Origin: Strix aluco
Lineage: Eukaryota; Chordata; Aves; Strigiformes; Strigidae
Assembly: GCF_031877795.1 (NCBI RefSeq)
Contig: NC_133971.1
Location: forward strand, 17,829,171 to 17,893,170
Length of the DNA stretch: 64,000 bases
Reading direction: 5' to 3'
Shown: positions 1 through 12,154 of the stretch, in pieces
How positions within the stretch are numbered: position 1 is the first letter of the stretch
Layout: each line of letters opens with the position of its first letter
Position numbers and translations under genes: made by a program
The notes under the pieces: model-generated
What the model saw: only the letters and a program-made list of their open reading frames with translations
Told to the model about the DNA's origin: nothing
Databases searched by the model: none

Positions 1-12
1 ACATAAATGAAT

Positions 13-32
13 CTATTCTATGATTCTGTATG
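13..32 (+). repeat. 3' tail of a CR1 LINE, cut off by the window edge
   Basis: The first bases end in an ATTCTATG-type tandem followed by ATTCTGTA. This is the usual 3' terminus of avian CR1 retrotransposons. Only the tail is inside the window, so the call rests on a short motif. Confidence 0.5.
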
Positions 33-35
33 TCT

Positions 36-3000
36 GGCCATAGGGGGACATCACAACCGGAAGAACTCTCACAAAGAGCTTAACATATTCTGGGTTGTTT
101 GGAGGGTGGAAATCCCTGGGTGTTTCAAGGCTCCATGGGAAATGGATGCATACTCAGTCTGTGGCTAACTCAGCTTCTCATGCCTTCCATCTACTCAGTC
201 ACTCCAAAGCCTGGTGAGGTCTGATAAATGACTCTTGACTCAGCAAAAAATTGCCATATGACACTGTAGAGCTAGTACTGTGAATGTTTCTCCATTTCTG
301 CCATCTTCTAACTGTGTAGAAACCAATAGATTTGTAAACAATGTTTGTAAAAGAGTCACTGCCCTCAGAGTCTTTAGAGGTGCTTAATGGAATAGATGGG
401 CTTAAAAAGCTTACAGAGCCTGTGCTTGCATCTCTCAAGACTGAAATCTCTGTAGAGATCTGGCTCTTGTGTGTGAATTTAAATTCCAAGGAAGTGATTT
501 TGTTATCCCATGGGAAGGCTTTGGTGATGGGTAATAGCTCCAGCCCCTAGTTTCAAGTTGTGTCTACTCTGAAAGGACTGAGTGACAGAGACTTGCCCAC
601 AATGCCAGGGACACTGGGTGCATTTTAGAGCCCAGTATTCCCTCCCTGTCCCCTACCAGCACCAGCAACACATCAGACTCTACTTCTCCAGCAAAGCTCT
701 GTAGCAGATGTGACCAAAGCTACATCCCCTTTGCTATGAATGAATTTGTGCAGGTAGGTCAACTTCCTGGCTAGTCTCAGTTGCATGAACTGTTGTAGCT
801 GGAGGCCTTACAGTGTGATAGGCGCTGCTTCCCTCCCTTTTCTCTCCAAATTTCGATTCAGCTAGCCCTGGGCCACCTTCACTGATGGATCCAGTTTCCT
901 AGGTGAAGACCTGGAGGACCTCAACCATGTGTCCAGAAACCTGAGCAGCTCCAGTGTCAGACTCCTCGAGTGTCACTGGAGCTGCTTGGTAGGGGAACAT
1001 CCCCAACCTTGGGTACTTCTCACCGTGCCAGTCCCCCACACAGCTTTCACTACCCGAAAGCCCTGGGAATGCTTTGTCCAAGGTACAGCTGGACCTAGGG
1101 CTGGATCGTGCCACCAGGCCTGTGCCCTGGCACTGCTGGGACTGCTGTCACTGCAGATACAGCAACACCAGGCTTTGAATCTATGTATAAGTCAAAGCTC
1201 TTTACAAGCCTCAGTGGCATCTTTGTTTAGTCCTGTCTGGCATTGCTACTGCAAGGCAATATCCAGAAACCGCAGTTGTGGATGCAGCCCTGAACCAGAG
1301 GTTATTTGGTGGATCCCCATGATAAGCTGGGGGAACTACACCGCTGTCACTGTAGCAGGGTGTCAGGGCACTTCTTCCAGTTTTGTCTTGCATGGCAACA
1401 ACACAGAAGTAATTTTCAGGCTTGTCCTTCACTCCCTGACTTGAGGCAGGTTCGGGTGCAGCTTGCCTGGTTGCAACATGCTTCTCTGGGAGCAGGACTA
1501 CCAATATAACTCTGTGTGACGAACTATGGTGCCTCTAAAAGCAGATAATCCCTTCCTTCCCTGCCTTGACTGAAGCATGAAAAGATGGGAAACAGATGGG
1601 TAAATTCAACAGGCAAAACTGTATGCAAATGTGCAAATCCATGTGTGTACCCCCTGTCACAGACCAGTGCATCGCAGGCGTCTTGCTGTCCGCCAGCTGA
1701 GTCTCACCTGACCTTGATGGACACAGGTCTGCCAGGCTTCAGAGTCAGGGTCTCTGCACCAGACTGGATCCAGCCATCCTGCACCAGCCCCTGAGGTCTG
1801 TGGCAGTGTTATATCAAAGGGAGTTAGATCAAACTCCCTTTGCCTCTCCTCAGTATGCCACTTGCCCTTGACATGTGTGAAATAAACAGGCAAATCCACC
1901 AGTCCTTGAGGAGAATGGTATTGCTGAATTCTCTGTGTTTAGTGTCAACACTGACCCTGTTCTGAAGCTGCCCACACTTTGACCTTGCAGGTCTGGCCCA
2001 CAAGCGCATGCTTTAGCAGTTTCTGAAAAAATACTCCACATTGTACTGGAGCGATGCAGTTTCCCTCTTCAGAAGAGCCCCCGAATTGTCTGTGTTGGTT
2101 GTTCCTGGCCTCTGCAAATAAATAGACGTGGCTCTTGGGGATACACAGTGAGGGGCTGCAACTGCTCTGCCTATGCGGCTAAAGTCACCGCGTGGGGCTG
2201 AGATGCTGGTACTCCCCTTAGGGAGTTATGCACCATGTTATGCACCATGCTATGCTGGGCATAACCATCCCCTCAGCCCTGTCAGAGAGCTGGGACAGAA
2301 CTGCCTGAATACATCCTGCTGGTGGCTGAGTTGGCAGCAGCGGAAGCAGAAAACCCCAAGGGGGACATGAGCAATGCATTTGTGTTGTTCACGATGGAAG
2401 TGGTTTTGGAGGTGATAACCCCACCAAAGCCCTTCTCTCCAGGACAGGGGAGACACCATCTGAAGGTATGCACAGGAGGACTGGCAATGTAGAGAGCAAC
2501 ATTCAGCCAGACCACCTCTCCCTCGCTACCTGAGGACTGGAAGGGGGCAAATAGGTTTGCACAGCCCTGGGACAAATGGGCAGACGGTGTAATAGCAGAA
2601 GTTGTGGACAGGTGGGCAAGCTGTGTCCCCTCCTCTGCAGAAGTGGAAAGGGTTGGGGAAGGAAAACATGGATGAACAATGCTCTGGACAACTCTGAGCA
2701 ACCAGCCAGGCTAGGACTTTTCAGCCTGGGTAAGAGCTTCTAATGAGAGAAAAGCTTTTAATGACAGAAGCCACCTCTGGGTCAAAAACCAGTGGACGCC
2801 AGTTCAGATGGATCTCCCCTCTGACGAAGCATGGCTGTTTCATGCTCCTCAATACTATTTCCAGCTGCAGCATTAAATCTATCAGCAATGGCTTTGTCAT
2901 GCATTATGGTGCTGCGGTGTCCCACCTGGTAGTTCCAGAAAGGTGCAGAACTGGATGAGGTGGGGATGGATCACACAACCAGCAGGCCAAGCACAGTAGC

Positions 3001-4100
3001 CATGACACTGGCACAACTCCCAGACTTACAGGGTGGTCACTGACTTCAGGGAGTCGCTTGACCATATGATGCACCCCAGACCCTTACCCAGATGCCTGCA
3101 AATGAGTCATGTGAGTATAATAGCAAATCAGAGCAGTGTGAGTGAGCACAGACCTGTCCTTGGAGGGTTTCAATTCACACTGAAGCACTTTTCAAAGCTG
3201 ATCAGAAAACTCAACCAGTCATTCTGTAGAAGTACAACATCTGATGCAGGACTGAATGAATTGAAGAGGCAAATCCTGGATTAGCCAGTGCCCTCCGATC
3301 TCTGCCACTATGAGCTGTAAAACTTGCATACCCAAGTTGTGCAACCTCATTACAGGTATTTTGTGAAAGTGCAGTTGTGTTCCATCTGGTAGAAGTGGGA
3401 GACGGAAGAGCAGAGGGAACCCCAAGGACTGCTGATGCACACTTACATTATTACCTTGGTTGGACTGTGCCCTGCCACAGTCCCAAGGATGGCCCTGACA
3501 CCAGGAGAAACTGAGACCCGAAATTTGGCAACCGTCTGGGAACCTGCAGTTCCTGGAGAGCATTTTTGGGTAATTAATTAATTTCTGGGTAATTAATTCA
3601 GTTTGGAGGTTGCTCTCATGTGCTGGAGCAGAGATCCAGGGTCCCTTGCATTCAGGGTCTCCACTTGGGCTCTTTCCATGCTCCCATGTGTTATATGGGC
3701 TAATTCCTGTTGTGAAAGGCTCTTGGATAAAGAGCTGAGTAACATCTAATATGAGAAGTGCGAATGTTACTATTTTAAATTTACATCAGCTCTAGAAGCC
3801 ATAGTGTTTACTAGGGAGTCAGGGCTTTGTCCTCTCCCATGCTGAAGAAACTTTACTTCTCCTTCCCTTAATTGCCTCCTACAGAAAAAAACCTGCACTT
3901 GTTCAGCACCTTCTTCACTGGGATCTGTGTGTTTCTTGCTGCTCCCATGTGAACTTTCTCACAGGAACATGGGTGAAATAATACAGTTGCAGAGGCCTGG
4001 TTTGTGATGTGTATTTGAAATTAATCTTTTCACTACGCTTTTAGTAACCCTTTGTGGCTTGTGTTGTTTTCCCTCAACCTTGCATAAAATAATGTTGATG
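36..4100. other. No recognised gene (region downstream of SPINK4)
   Basis: Several modest open frames occur here, for example 929-1444 plus and 1211-1504 minus. None shows a domain I recognise, and they overlap on both strands. In human the next gene beyond SPINK4 is BAG1, in convergent orientation, but I see no BAG1 coding exon. Part of this stretch could be 3' UTR or intergenic DNA of that neighbour; this is inference only. Confidence 0.5.
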
Positions 4101-4121
4101 AAATAAGATTCTGCATGTCAT

Positions 4122-4127
4122 TTTATT
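4122..4127 (-). terminator. SPINK4: SPINK4 polyadenylation signal
   Basis: TTTATT on the plus strand reads AATAAA on the minus strand, about 103 nt past the SPINK4 stop codon at 4230-4232. The position suits a short 3' UTR ending near 4100. Confidence 0.65.
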
Positions 4128-4229
4128 ATTCACTATCTCTAACTTTAATGTACAATCAGCACAGAGCACACAGGATTAATTAGTCACCTGTTTCTAGGCT
4201 CAGGAATGCTACCAGAAAGTTCAGATATC

Positions 4230-7200
4230 TTAACACTCTCCATCTTTCAAAATCCAGATGTCTTGCCTGGTTTTCCTAGAGTAACAGAAAAAAGAGTAAG
4301 AGCTCAAAAAAATACTCCTGAGTCATACTTTGGCTCCTGTCCAGCCCATAGAATGGAGCCGACTATTACAAAATTGGCTTGTTCATTTTCCTGTCTAAAA
4401 ATCTGAGGTGACTGCAAGCCATCCTAGCCCATAGATGTCCCCTCCCCTGGTGTGCAGCTCTGGTGGTGGGTCTCCTGCGCAACCTGCTCACAGCAAGGCT
4501 ATCCCCAGTGTGAGGTTAAGGTGGCATGGCTCTGTCTGAGCCCTAACCACATCCCCCCAAGGATGGAGACCTCCAGTATCTCTATGGCACACCACCCTCC
4601 CGAGGAAGGGATTTCCCTTGTGTCCAACTTGTACCCTCTGGCGCTGTTGCTTGTGGCTGTTGCCCCATGTTGCATCACCTGCTGCCACCAAGAAGAGAGT
4701 GGCTCCATCCCATTTGCAACCATAGGCTGCTGCTAGATCCCCCCCAAGCCTCCCCTTCTCCAGACTAGCCAGACTCAGCTCCTCCGCACATTCTTGCCTT
4801 GCAGCTTCCCCTGACAAACTGTTCATCTCTCTCCTCCTGCAGCTCAGCACACACTTTGTGTTATTTGCCATGCAACTGCACTGCTGACATGTGTTCAACC
4901 TGATCTTCACCTTTGGTCCCTTTCTAGCAGGAACTCCTGCTCAAACAGTCAATTCCCAACCCAGATAAAATCACTGCCCCAAAGCAACCTTTGTGCTTCT
5001 CATGAGGTCCCTGTTGCCCTAGTTCTCAAGTTTATGATGGCACCTTTGGTTTGAATTTCTGCCAAAAGAGCTGTGTGGCACATAACTGGGCATCTGCATT
5101 CACAGAAGTCCCTTTGAAGGACTTAGTAGTGCTATTTGACTGTCCAGGCTAGATGCCTAGTTGACCTTTTTGCCCATTTAAATTCAACTCTCCCTTTGCT
5201 AATTGTAGGCAACAGATGGTGGGACCTTCTCCCATCCTCTACAGAGCATCTGGTTTGTTGTCAGCTTGCAGACACTCATGTTGGAGTGTCTCCTGGCCAT
5301 GGACTCCTGACCTCACCTTTTGAATCTGCTGATCATGCAGCCACAGGGTGGTCTGATTTAGCATGCTGATCCATTAGATGAATATTCAGCTCTTCTGTGG
5401 GATTAGCCTTCTGACAACACAATGAGCTAAATCCCTCAGCCTGCAGCTGCACAGTAGTCACTAAATGTGGTGCCAAGGATAGGGCAGGAACCTGCAGACA
5501 AGGGCTGGGGGCATGCCTGCACCTATCTGCAGGCACTGCCAGCAGAGGAGGGTGAAGTCACAGGTTTCACAGCCCAGCGCCTGGCTCAACTGACATGAAA
5601 AAGTCCTCTTCTACTTTGCTAGCAGTTAACACACGTGCTTCCCGTCTGCCATGGCTTTCCCCAGGCACAGGGGAGCCTGAATGACAATATTTCACAAGTG
5701 CCCAGTTTCAAACGTCCAAAATTATACCCCTGAAGGTCTCTGCCAAGGTCATGAGCTTACATTTGCTGCACACAGAGCTGGCATTCACTGGCGTAGGTGT
5801 TCCCGTCAGTTCCACAGACAGGCAAGTACAGGAGGGGGCAGGCCTGCAGCTCGACCATGTCTCCACACACCGGCTGGAAAGGAGAAACCACAGCACGTAC
5901 TTCAGTGCCAGCAGCATCCATGTCTTCCTCCCACAGCACTGCTGCAGGTGCAAGTGCCACTGGTGACCTGTTTCCCTCTGCCCCAGACAGAGCAGGGCAT
6001 GTACACAGAGTGGGAGAGCAGGGAGCAGAGGCCACCATGTCCCTCTGTGGGACTCATAACCTGGTCTTTGATGCCAGTTTGATGCTGGAGCGCCAGTACC
6101 CATAAGGCTGGTGATGATTGCGGGGAACAGCCTTCCTCCCAGGCATGACAGGCACTAAATCCCATCTCAAGCCATCAACAAGGAAAACAGAAACCTCTTA
6201 CCCTTCTCAGGCCATTCCTTTCATTCAGCTCTGCTCCTGAAACAGAGCAGAGACCTGTGAGTGTGGCACACATGTGACTGGTACCAGGAGCACAAGGCAT
6301 CAACAGAGGGTCACATCCAAACTAAGGGGAAGACAGGGTTGTGCAGAGCCCATTCAGCACCTGGATCAGTTTGCTGCATGCCACCCCCACAACCCTCCCA
6401 ACAGCACAGTGCACAGCCTCTGTCTACAGCTGAGCCAGCTGAGACAAAGCTGGGAATACCCCATTCCCGTCCCCTAATCCCTCTCCTAACAGCCCTCTCT
6501 CCCATTCTCTGGACAAGGAGCTCCAGAGAGCATCCAACACATTCCAGGAAATGTGAACTCATGCAGTGCTGCATGGGGACATGGGGTATCTTCAGAGGGC
6601 TGAGGCTGGGTGACGCTGCACAGCTGGACAACAGCCACCCCCAGGGAGAGCTGCATTTGGTGGGTTCCTTTCCTGCAGTCAGGCAGAGCAGTAGCAACAG
6701 TTCACAGCCTGTCTGTGCAGTGCATGAATGTCCTGGGAGCATGAGGGCTCGCAGGTTACTGCAGGACCACCACTACATGCACTTAGGTAGCACCAGTTTT
6801 ACAGAGCCTACAAATAACGGCTTCCCACATGAATATGATGAGCACACAGTGCTCTTGCAAAGACCTACATGTCTTCATGGAGGCATGAATGACAGTAGCT
6901 GACATCCCAGTGTATGTGCTGTCCTCCCAGATCCTGGTTCCCGTTTGCATTTTGGGCTGTCCCCTGTCCCATCCCTCTCCCGAGTGCAACACAGTTGATG
7001 AACCAGTCTGTAACCCTTTGCCCCGAACTGCTAATAAGGCATGGTGTATTTGCTCCAGTCCTTCTTCCCCACCACACTGCCAGTGTGTTTACTTGCCCTC
7101 TTCACCTGCTCTCCAAACCACAGGTTTTGGTTCTTTTTCCCCTCCCACCCATTTTTGGTCCCTCCGTGGTTCCCAACCCACCACCAAAGATCCGGCTGCC

Positions 7201-7280
7201 AACAGCAGAGCAGGCTTACCACCAGCAGCAATGAAAGTCACCAGTGCTGCCACCACCACAAGCAGCTCCCTCGCAGGCAT
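4230..7280 (-). CDS. SPINK4: SPINK4, secreted Kazal-type serine protease inhibitor (4 exons, 84 aa)
   Basis: Exons on the minus strand are 7280-7220, 6236-6202 (only 35 nt), 5873-5761 and 4275-4230. All introns are GT-AG, and the phases close exactly (61+35+113+46 = 255 nt). Residues 1-20 form a hydrophobic signal peptide. A short linker follows, then one Kazal domain with cysteines at 35, 44, 52, 63, 66 and 84. The spacing is C-x8-C-x7-C-x10-C-x2-C-x17-C, the same as I recall for human SPINK4. The central VCGTDGNTY and ECQLC motifs and the C-terminal [14 protein letters not shown] closely resemble that protein. The usual human length is 86 aa. By Kazal convention (second residue after Cys II) the P1 residue would be Leu46, suggesting chymotrypsin- or elastase-like targets; this is inference. 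In mammals the gene is expressed in gut goblet cells (known for the family). It lies head-to-head with B4GALT1, as in human. I chose the start because the peptide from it is a signal sequence about 50 nt below a TATA box. An in-frame upstream ATG at 7319 would put charged residues before the signal. Confidence 0.93.
4450..4810 (-). repeat. CR1 LINE fragment in SPINK4 intron 3
   Basis: On the minus strand this reads as the 3' non-coding part of CR1: an AGGGGAGGCTT-like block, then a GGTGATGCAACATGGGGCAA block, then a GAGGGTGG/GAGGTCTCCATCC block in the usual order. It is degenerate and lacks the terminal ATTCTATG tail. It sits between exons 3 and 4. Confidence 0.65.
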
Positions 7281-7330
7281 GGTCAGTGCAGGCGCACACG
7301 CTCGTGCACCTCGCTCCACTCGTGGCTGCC

Positions 7331-7336
7331 TTTATA
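7331..7336 (-). promoter_or_regulatory. SPINK4: SPINK4 TATA box
   Basis: TTTATA on the plus strand reads TATAAA (in the context CTATAAAGG) on the minus strand. It lies about 50 nt upstream of the SPINK4 ATG, which would put transcription start near 7305. Confidence 0.7.
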
Positions 7337-7339
7337 GAC

Positions 7340-9010
7340 GAGGGCACTGGCTTATCTCAGGAGGGCTGGGAAAAGCAGCATTTTAAGCAGTGTTTGATCT
7401 GCGCTGGGAACAGCTGGACTGTGCACCCAGAGAGATCACTTGTGCACTCTTGTGCAACTGATAAGACACCCCAGTGCCACTTGCCAGCTGGAGACTGCTT
7501 TACAATCCCTTTGCACTGTAGTCTTGGTTGGGCAATGCTGCTCTTCTCTGGTCCAGCCAGCCAGCTTACCTCTGGGTGTATCTTGCCTGAACCAGCCTTC
7601 CAGCTTTACAGCTGCTGTTCCTCATACATGACAGGTATCTCCATCTGGGTTGGGAGACTTCACATGGAAAAGCCAGGAAATTCAGACTGATTTCGGTGAC
7701 TGCACTGTGGCCTGAGCATTATTTCATGAGACCCAGCCAGGAAGATACTCAGCTGCCTGACTCAATGGACACGACCCCAGGAAGGGGATCTCAAACACAG
7801 GAGGCCTGTCATCATGCTGCAGCAAGCTCACTCCATCACTGAGTGGGATGGGACAGGCTGGGGGTGCAGGGGGGCTTGAGAGAACAAAATTCAGCTGAGT
7901 GGGAGCAGGGAGCTGCAGGTGCAGCTGCTGCCTGTGCTCCTCTATCCATTGTCATGGTCAGTTTAATACTTTGCTCTCTTTACCAGCTTGGACACATAAA
8001 CCGTTGAGCTGAGATCAACAGAGCAAAATGATCTTCATCATAAGATTCAGTGTGATGGAAGGGGGCTGTGTGCATGGGTACTCAGTTTAAATACACAGAG
8101 GTGGCACATACAGCAGGGAGGGGACAGAGAGGCTGGAGAAGATCCTCAGTGGTAAGAGACACCAACTCTTCAGTGAAGGACTTCTCAGTAAGCATCACCA
8201 CCCCAGAAGATCCCATCTGCTTTGCCTACAAGACTGGACTCTTGACGTCAGTCTTTCCATGTGAGCATCCTCATCACCTCTTTCTGAGAAGCTGAATTTT
8301 CCACATCCATCCCCACCTTCCTCTGGTCAATCAAAATCAGCTGGTGAAGGGTGAAGGATAGAAAAGAGAACCACCGGGCAGAAAGTCAGTGTCATAGCTG
8401 AAGACCAGTGTTGACTAAAAACTCCTCTGGGACAGACTTGCTGAGATGAAGTCTGGACCAGAAGAGACAGAGAGTCTCCTTCACCTTGGGAGCGGGGGTG
8501 AGATGCTGTGTGTGCAAGGGGCAGGCAGGGTCTAGGTGTCCTACAGAAACCACCAGCAGGCTGGGAGAGCTCCAGACACCCACAGCATGCACATTTGCAC
8601 TTGCTGAGGAGCTGACCATGACTGTGCTCAGGAGATTTCTTCCCCACAGTCTTACCTGAGGCTTAGGGAGGTATACACTGGCCCTGGCTGGCTGAAACAA
8701 GAGGGAATAGATTAGTGAGCATCCCCCATGGCCAGAGGGGTACAGGCCCTGCACGAGGCTGCCTCCATTCTTGCCCTTGGGAAGTCTTTCCACCCAGCTC
8801 AGCAGGGTTGTGACCAGATTTTGGGAAGGGGAAAGGTGACCAGTTCAGGGATCTCCTTGCAGAACCATTCCTCTGCTCTGCCAAGGCAACTATGTACATG
8901 TTTTATATTCCCTCTTCATGGAGTTTACACAGTTCAATAACCTTTGGCTTTTATTATTATTCCACTTTGGAAATCCCTCAACTAAAGTAAATATTTAACT
9001 GCATTAGCAG
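7340..9010. other. Intergenic, nothing recognised
   Basis: This is the upstream flank of SPINK4. Short overlapping open frames occur on both strands without recognisable domains. There are no RNA genes and no clear repeats. Confidence 0.5.
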
Positions 9011-9014
9011 TTGT

Positions 9015-9290
9015 TTCTGAGGCACATGGAGGCTTGTTGGTCTTGTTTAGTCTAGTACAGGGGAAGCCAAGGGGGGATCTGATAGCAGCCTACAGCTGCT
9101 GGAAGGGCAGTTCTTGGTAGTGCCAGATGACAGAATAAAAAAGCAACAGGGACAAACTGCAGCCCTGAGATGTTCAGGCCAGGAGTTAGGAAAGAAGTCT
9201 GACCCCAGAAGGTGAGCAACCCAGATCAGCAGGGAGGTGGGAGATCTCCATCCTCAGTGGGCCATGTACAAAGCCACGGATGCCCTGACC
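9015..9290 (+). repeat. CR1 LINE fragment
   Basis: The stretch around 9060-9110 (GGGGGGATCTGATAGCAGCCTACA) matches the CR1 3' region in order. A GGGAGGTGGGAGATCTCCATCCTCAG-like block follows near 9230. It is degenerate, 5' truncated, and has no terminal tail. Confidence 0.6.
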
Positions 9291-12149
9291 AAGCCCTGCT
9301 ATGCACCAGGGGACACAGCAGCTCTCACTCTCTGGCACACGTGGGTGTACTTTCTCAGGCACCCACCTTGCAAATCTTGTCCCAGCCAACAGTCAACTAT
9401 GTGGACAACATGGGGCCACCTCCTACAAGCTGCTCCCACACCAACACGCAGCACAGCATTGGATGAGGGCTATCATGGGTCTTTATATTCTTCCTCAAAT
9501 TTTTTACTACCAAAAACTACCAAATGCTGATCATAATGCCTCAGTCGCCACCACTGCAGAGAACCATGATCTGCTGCCAGCCCTGAGCATGGTCTGTCTC
9601 TTTGTGTCATGCTGGTGCCACTGCAGGAGCAATGGGCTGGAGCTGTGCAGCTGGGGCATGTTGCATGCACCAGATCACTCTCCTTGGATGGAGGGCAGCA
9701 GGAAATGTCTGCATCTCCTCTGTGCTGGAGGCAGCAGGTCATGTGGTGCTGTGGAAAAGCTGTTGGCTGATACAAGGCTTGATCTTCCTCCACCTGGTTC
9801 CTCAGCGGTATTCAAACACCACTGCCTTCACAAAGCAAATTAAAATGACACACTAAGAGATGATAAAGGGGAAATCACCTCTTGAAAACTGGTTTTGTCT
9901 TTTCCTGCTTTTCTCTCAAACACAGGCTTACAGACCCTGATGAAAGTCCTGCTTACTGTCCCCCTTGAAGAACAGGTGGGGAAATTCTTCCTTGGGTGGA
10001 ACAGGAGGTTTTCTGGTGGCTCTTTGCCCTCACATTGGCCATGTAGCTCCAGCTAGGTCTGAGACAGTCATGCATTTGAGCCTGGGCTTTCCTCCTCTGT
10101 GTTGCAGATACCACAAAGAGGGGCACCCTTCTGCTGTTCCCAGTAGGTTCCCAGCACTCACACATTCACCAGCACCCACCCACTGGTGTCCACACAGCCC
10201 ACCCGGTATTGTTCGTTGCATCGCATGTCGCATTTTGAGCCCTTATCATGCCTGTGCTTCCCAGGTGACTGCAGTGCTGTTTGCATGCTGTCCACGTGAC
10301 TGGGCACAGATGGCAGGAGGCTAAGCTGGATTGCATCACATCGCTCTTGCTCCACTTGCTCTTGCCTGGTGGCTTTATCTGCGGTGTGGCCTTGGTGTCG
10401 TCACCGCTCCACCCAGCACCTGCCAGTTCCTTGCTGTTATCTGTTGCCTTTCCTGGATTTCATGGCTGTTGTCAGCCTCACAGCTTGCTGCACTTGCACC
10501 GATATTTTAACTCCTGTTCTGCTGCTCCTCCCAGGGCTTTTGCATACCAGCAATACCAGGGACCCACAAACACCACAGTACCCTGGGAGCAGAGCGCTGC
10601 CTTGCTGGTGCAGCTCAAGCTCAGAGCCCACAGTCTATCGTCCGGCTGCACAAGAGGTCAAGTCATAAAGAGAAGAACGAGTACCACACTCATTTTCATC
10701 CTTAGCTCCCTCCCTGCCTCCGGATGTTTTTTACAGAGACGATGATAGCCTCTCTTCTGCCTCTCTGCTCATCCTGAGGTCTCCCCATGAGTAAGAAGGA
10801 GAAAGAACAATTTGTTCTCTTTTGCATGCAAAAAAAAGCAGAGATGTAGGTGACCAGAGGTTTTCCTTTGGATATAAGGGGAGCCAAAACCTCACATCTG
10901 ATGAGGCATCCCTGCGTAACCAGGGCAGGGATCAGCCATCACCACTTCCTGGCAGTTTCGTCAGAGTTTCTGGATCTGGAGCACACCTTTGGCTGCCTCC
11001 CTCCTCTCTTTATTACTGTGGGTAAATACTCCCACGTGGCAGGCAGTGAGTAATGCTCATTATTTCTTTGATGATTCAAAAATTTCCCAGTGACACCATC
11101 GGCTGTGAGAACACAAGACAGGGTGAATACATGGACAAGTCTTCCTGCCTGCTGACACTCCCACCAGCATAGGGGACAGGGCCAAGATGGCATTGATCTG
11201 GAGAAGATCAGAGCTTCCCACTAAGCCAGGCTGTGTGCTGGATCTCAGAGGTGCAGCAGACTAGAGCAACATCCATTGCACACCTTTTTCCCCTGCTTCA
11301 ACTGTCTGCTGGAGTCACTGTAGCTGGGCAGAAGTTGCTGTGGCTCACCCTAATCCAAGTACACCTACCTCTCTCCTTCCTTGGATTTGCCTCTGCCTGT
11401 TCAGACCTCTGGACTGCAAGGCACACTTTGAATGCATCTGCAGTCTGTAAATGCCCTGCAGCTCCTTGGCAGCTTAAGGATGGTGTTGTCCTTCCTTTTT
11501 CCATGTGCTCCCACATGAGGGACAGGCGTCCAAATCCTCAGTGCGGCACATGAAACAGCAGAAAACCATGGATTTACTTTTTCCCTAGGAAATGCTCAGC
11601 ATGGGGTAAACCAAGACACCATGCTGGTGTAAGGGAAGGGATGAGGCTGTGTGCCTGGGCTGGATGGGCACAGCTCTGAGCTAGCTGGTCTGGGACAGCT
11701 GCGGGACTGTGTCCTTCTACTCTGAGCTGACACAGTTAACCTGGATGTTAGCAGCAGGAGTACATATATCAGCTGTCCCAAGCATACTGATGGTCACTCT
11801 TTTTTATCTGGGAACTTGCACCCACTGTAATTTACCAAAAAACGGATTTTGGAGTCTCTTTCTCCCTGGAGTTTGTTTCTGGATGAATAAACCTGTACTG
11901 GGCCTCAGTCTTTAGCCTTCTGAGAACAGCACTGCTAATTCCGTCTTGTCTAGGACTGAATGCTGTCACCATCCTACATTTAGCACCAGGCTGGAGGAAA
12001 ATGGGTAGCACGTATGCCAGTCCTACCCTTTAAAGTGACAGTTGCTCTTGGCAAGTATTTGTGGAGGAAGTCGCTTGGCTTTGGCAGTAAAGGCCTGGTT
12101 TTCCCAGTCTGCCAGTTGCTAAAGCCCCCGAAGGTACCCCAGGATGAAT
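9291..12149. other. Intergenic, nothing recognised
   Basis: The open frames here (longest about 180 codons, 9301-9843 plus) overlap frames on the other strand and show no domain. I see no splice-bounded exon series. Confidence 0.45.
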
Positions 12150-12154
12150 TAATG
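12150..12154. repeat. Left target-site duplication of the solo LTR (TAATG)
   Basis: TAATG directly precedes the LTR start TGTATTGG. The identical pentamer follows the LTR end at 12750-12754. Confidence 0.85.

Noticed and set aside
929-1899. Frames of 171 codons (plus) and 97 and 80 codons (minus)
   Set aside because: Mutually overlapping, with no recognisable domain and no exon structure. Could be old repeat sequence.
4844-4883. Second candidate SPINK4 last exon ending in Cys-stop (minus strand)
   Set aside because: It is in phase, but gives C-x15-C and little similarity, and it adjoins CR1 sequence. The exon at 4230-4275 is clearly better.
5626-5676. Candidate last exon of SPINK4 just 84 bp after exon 3 (minus strand, after TCATTCAG)
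   Set aside because: The attractive frame ending in DGKHVC is out of phase with exon 3. The in-phase frame adds extra cysteines. The exon at 4230-4275 fits phase, spacing and similarity far better.
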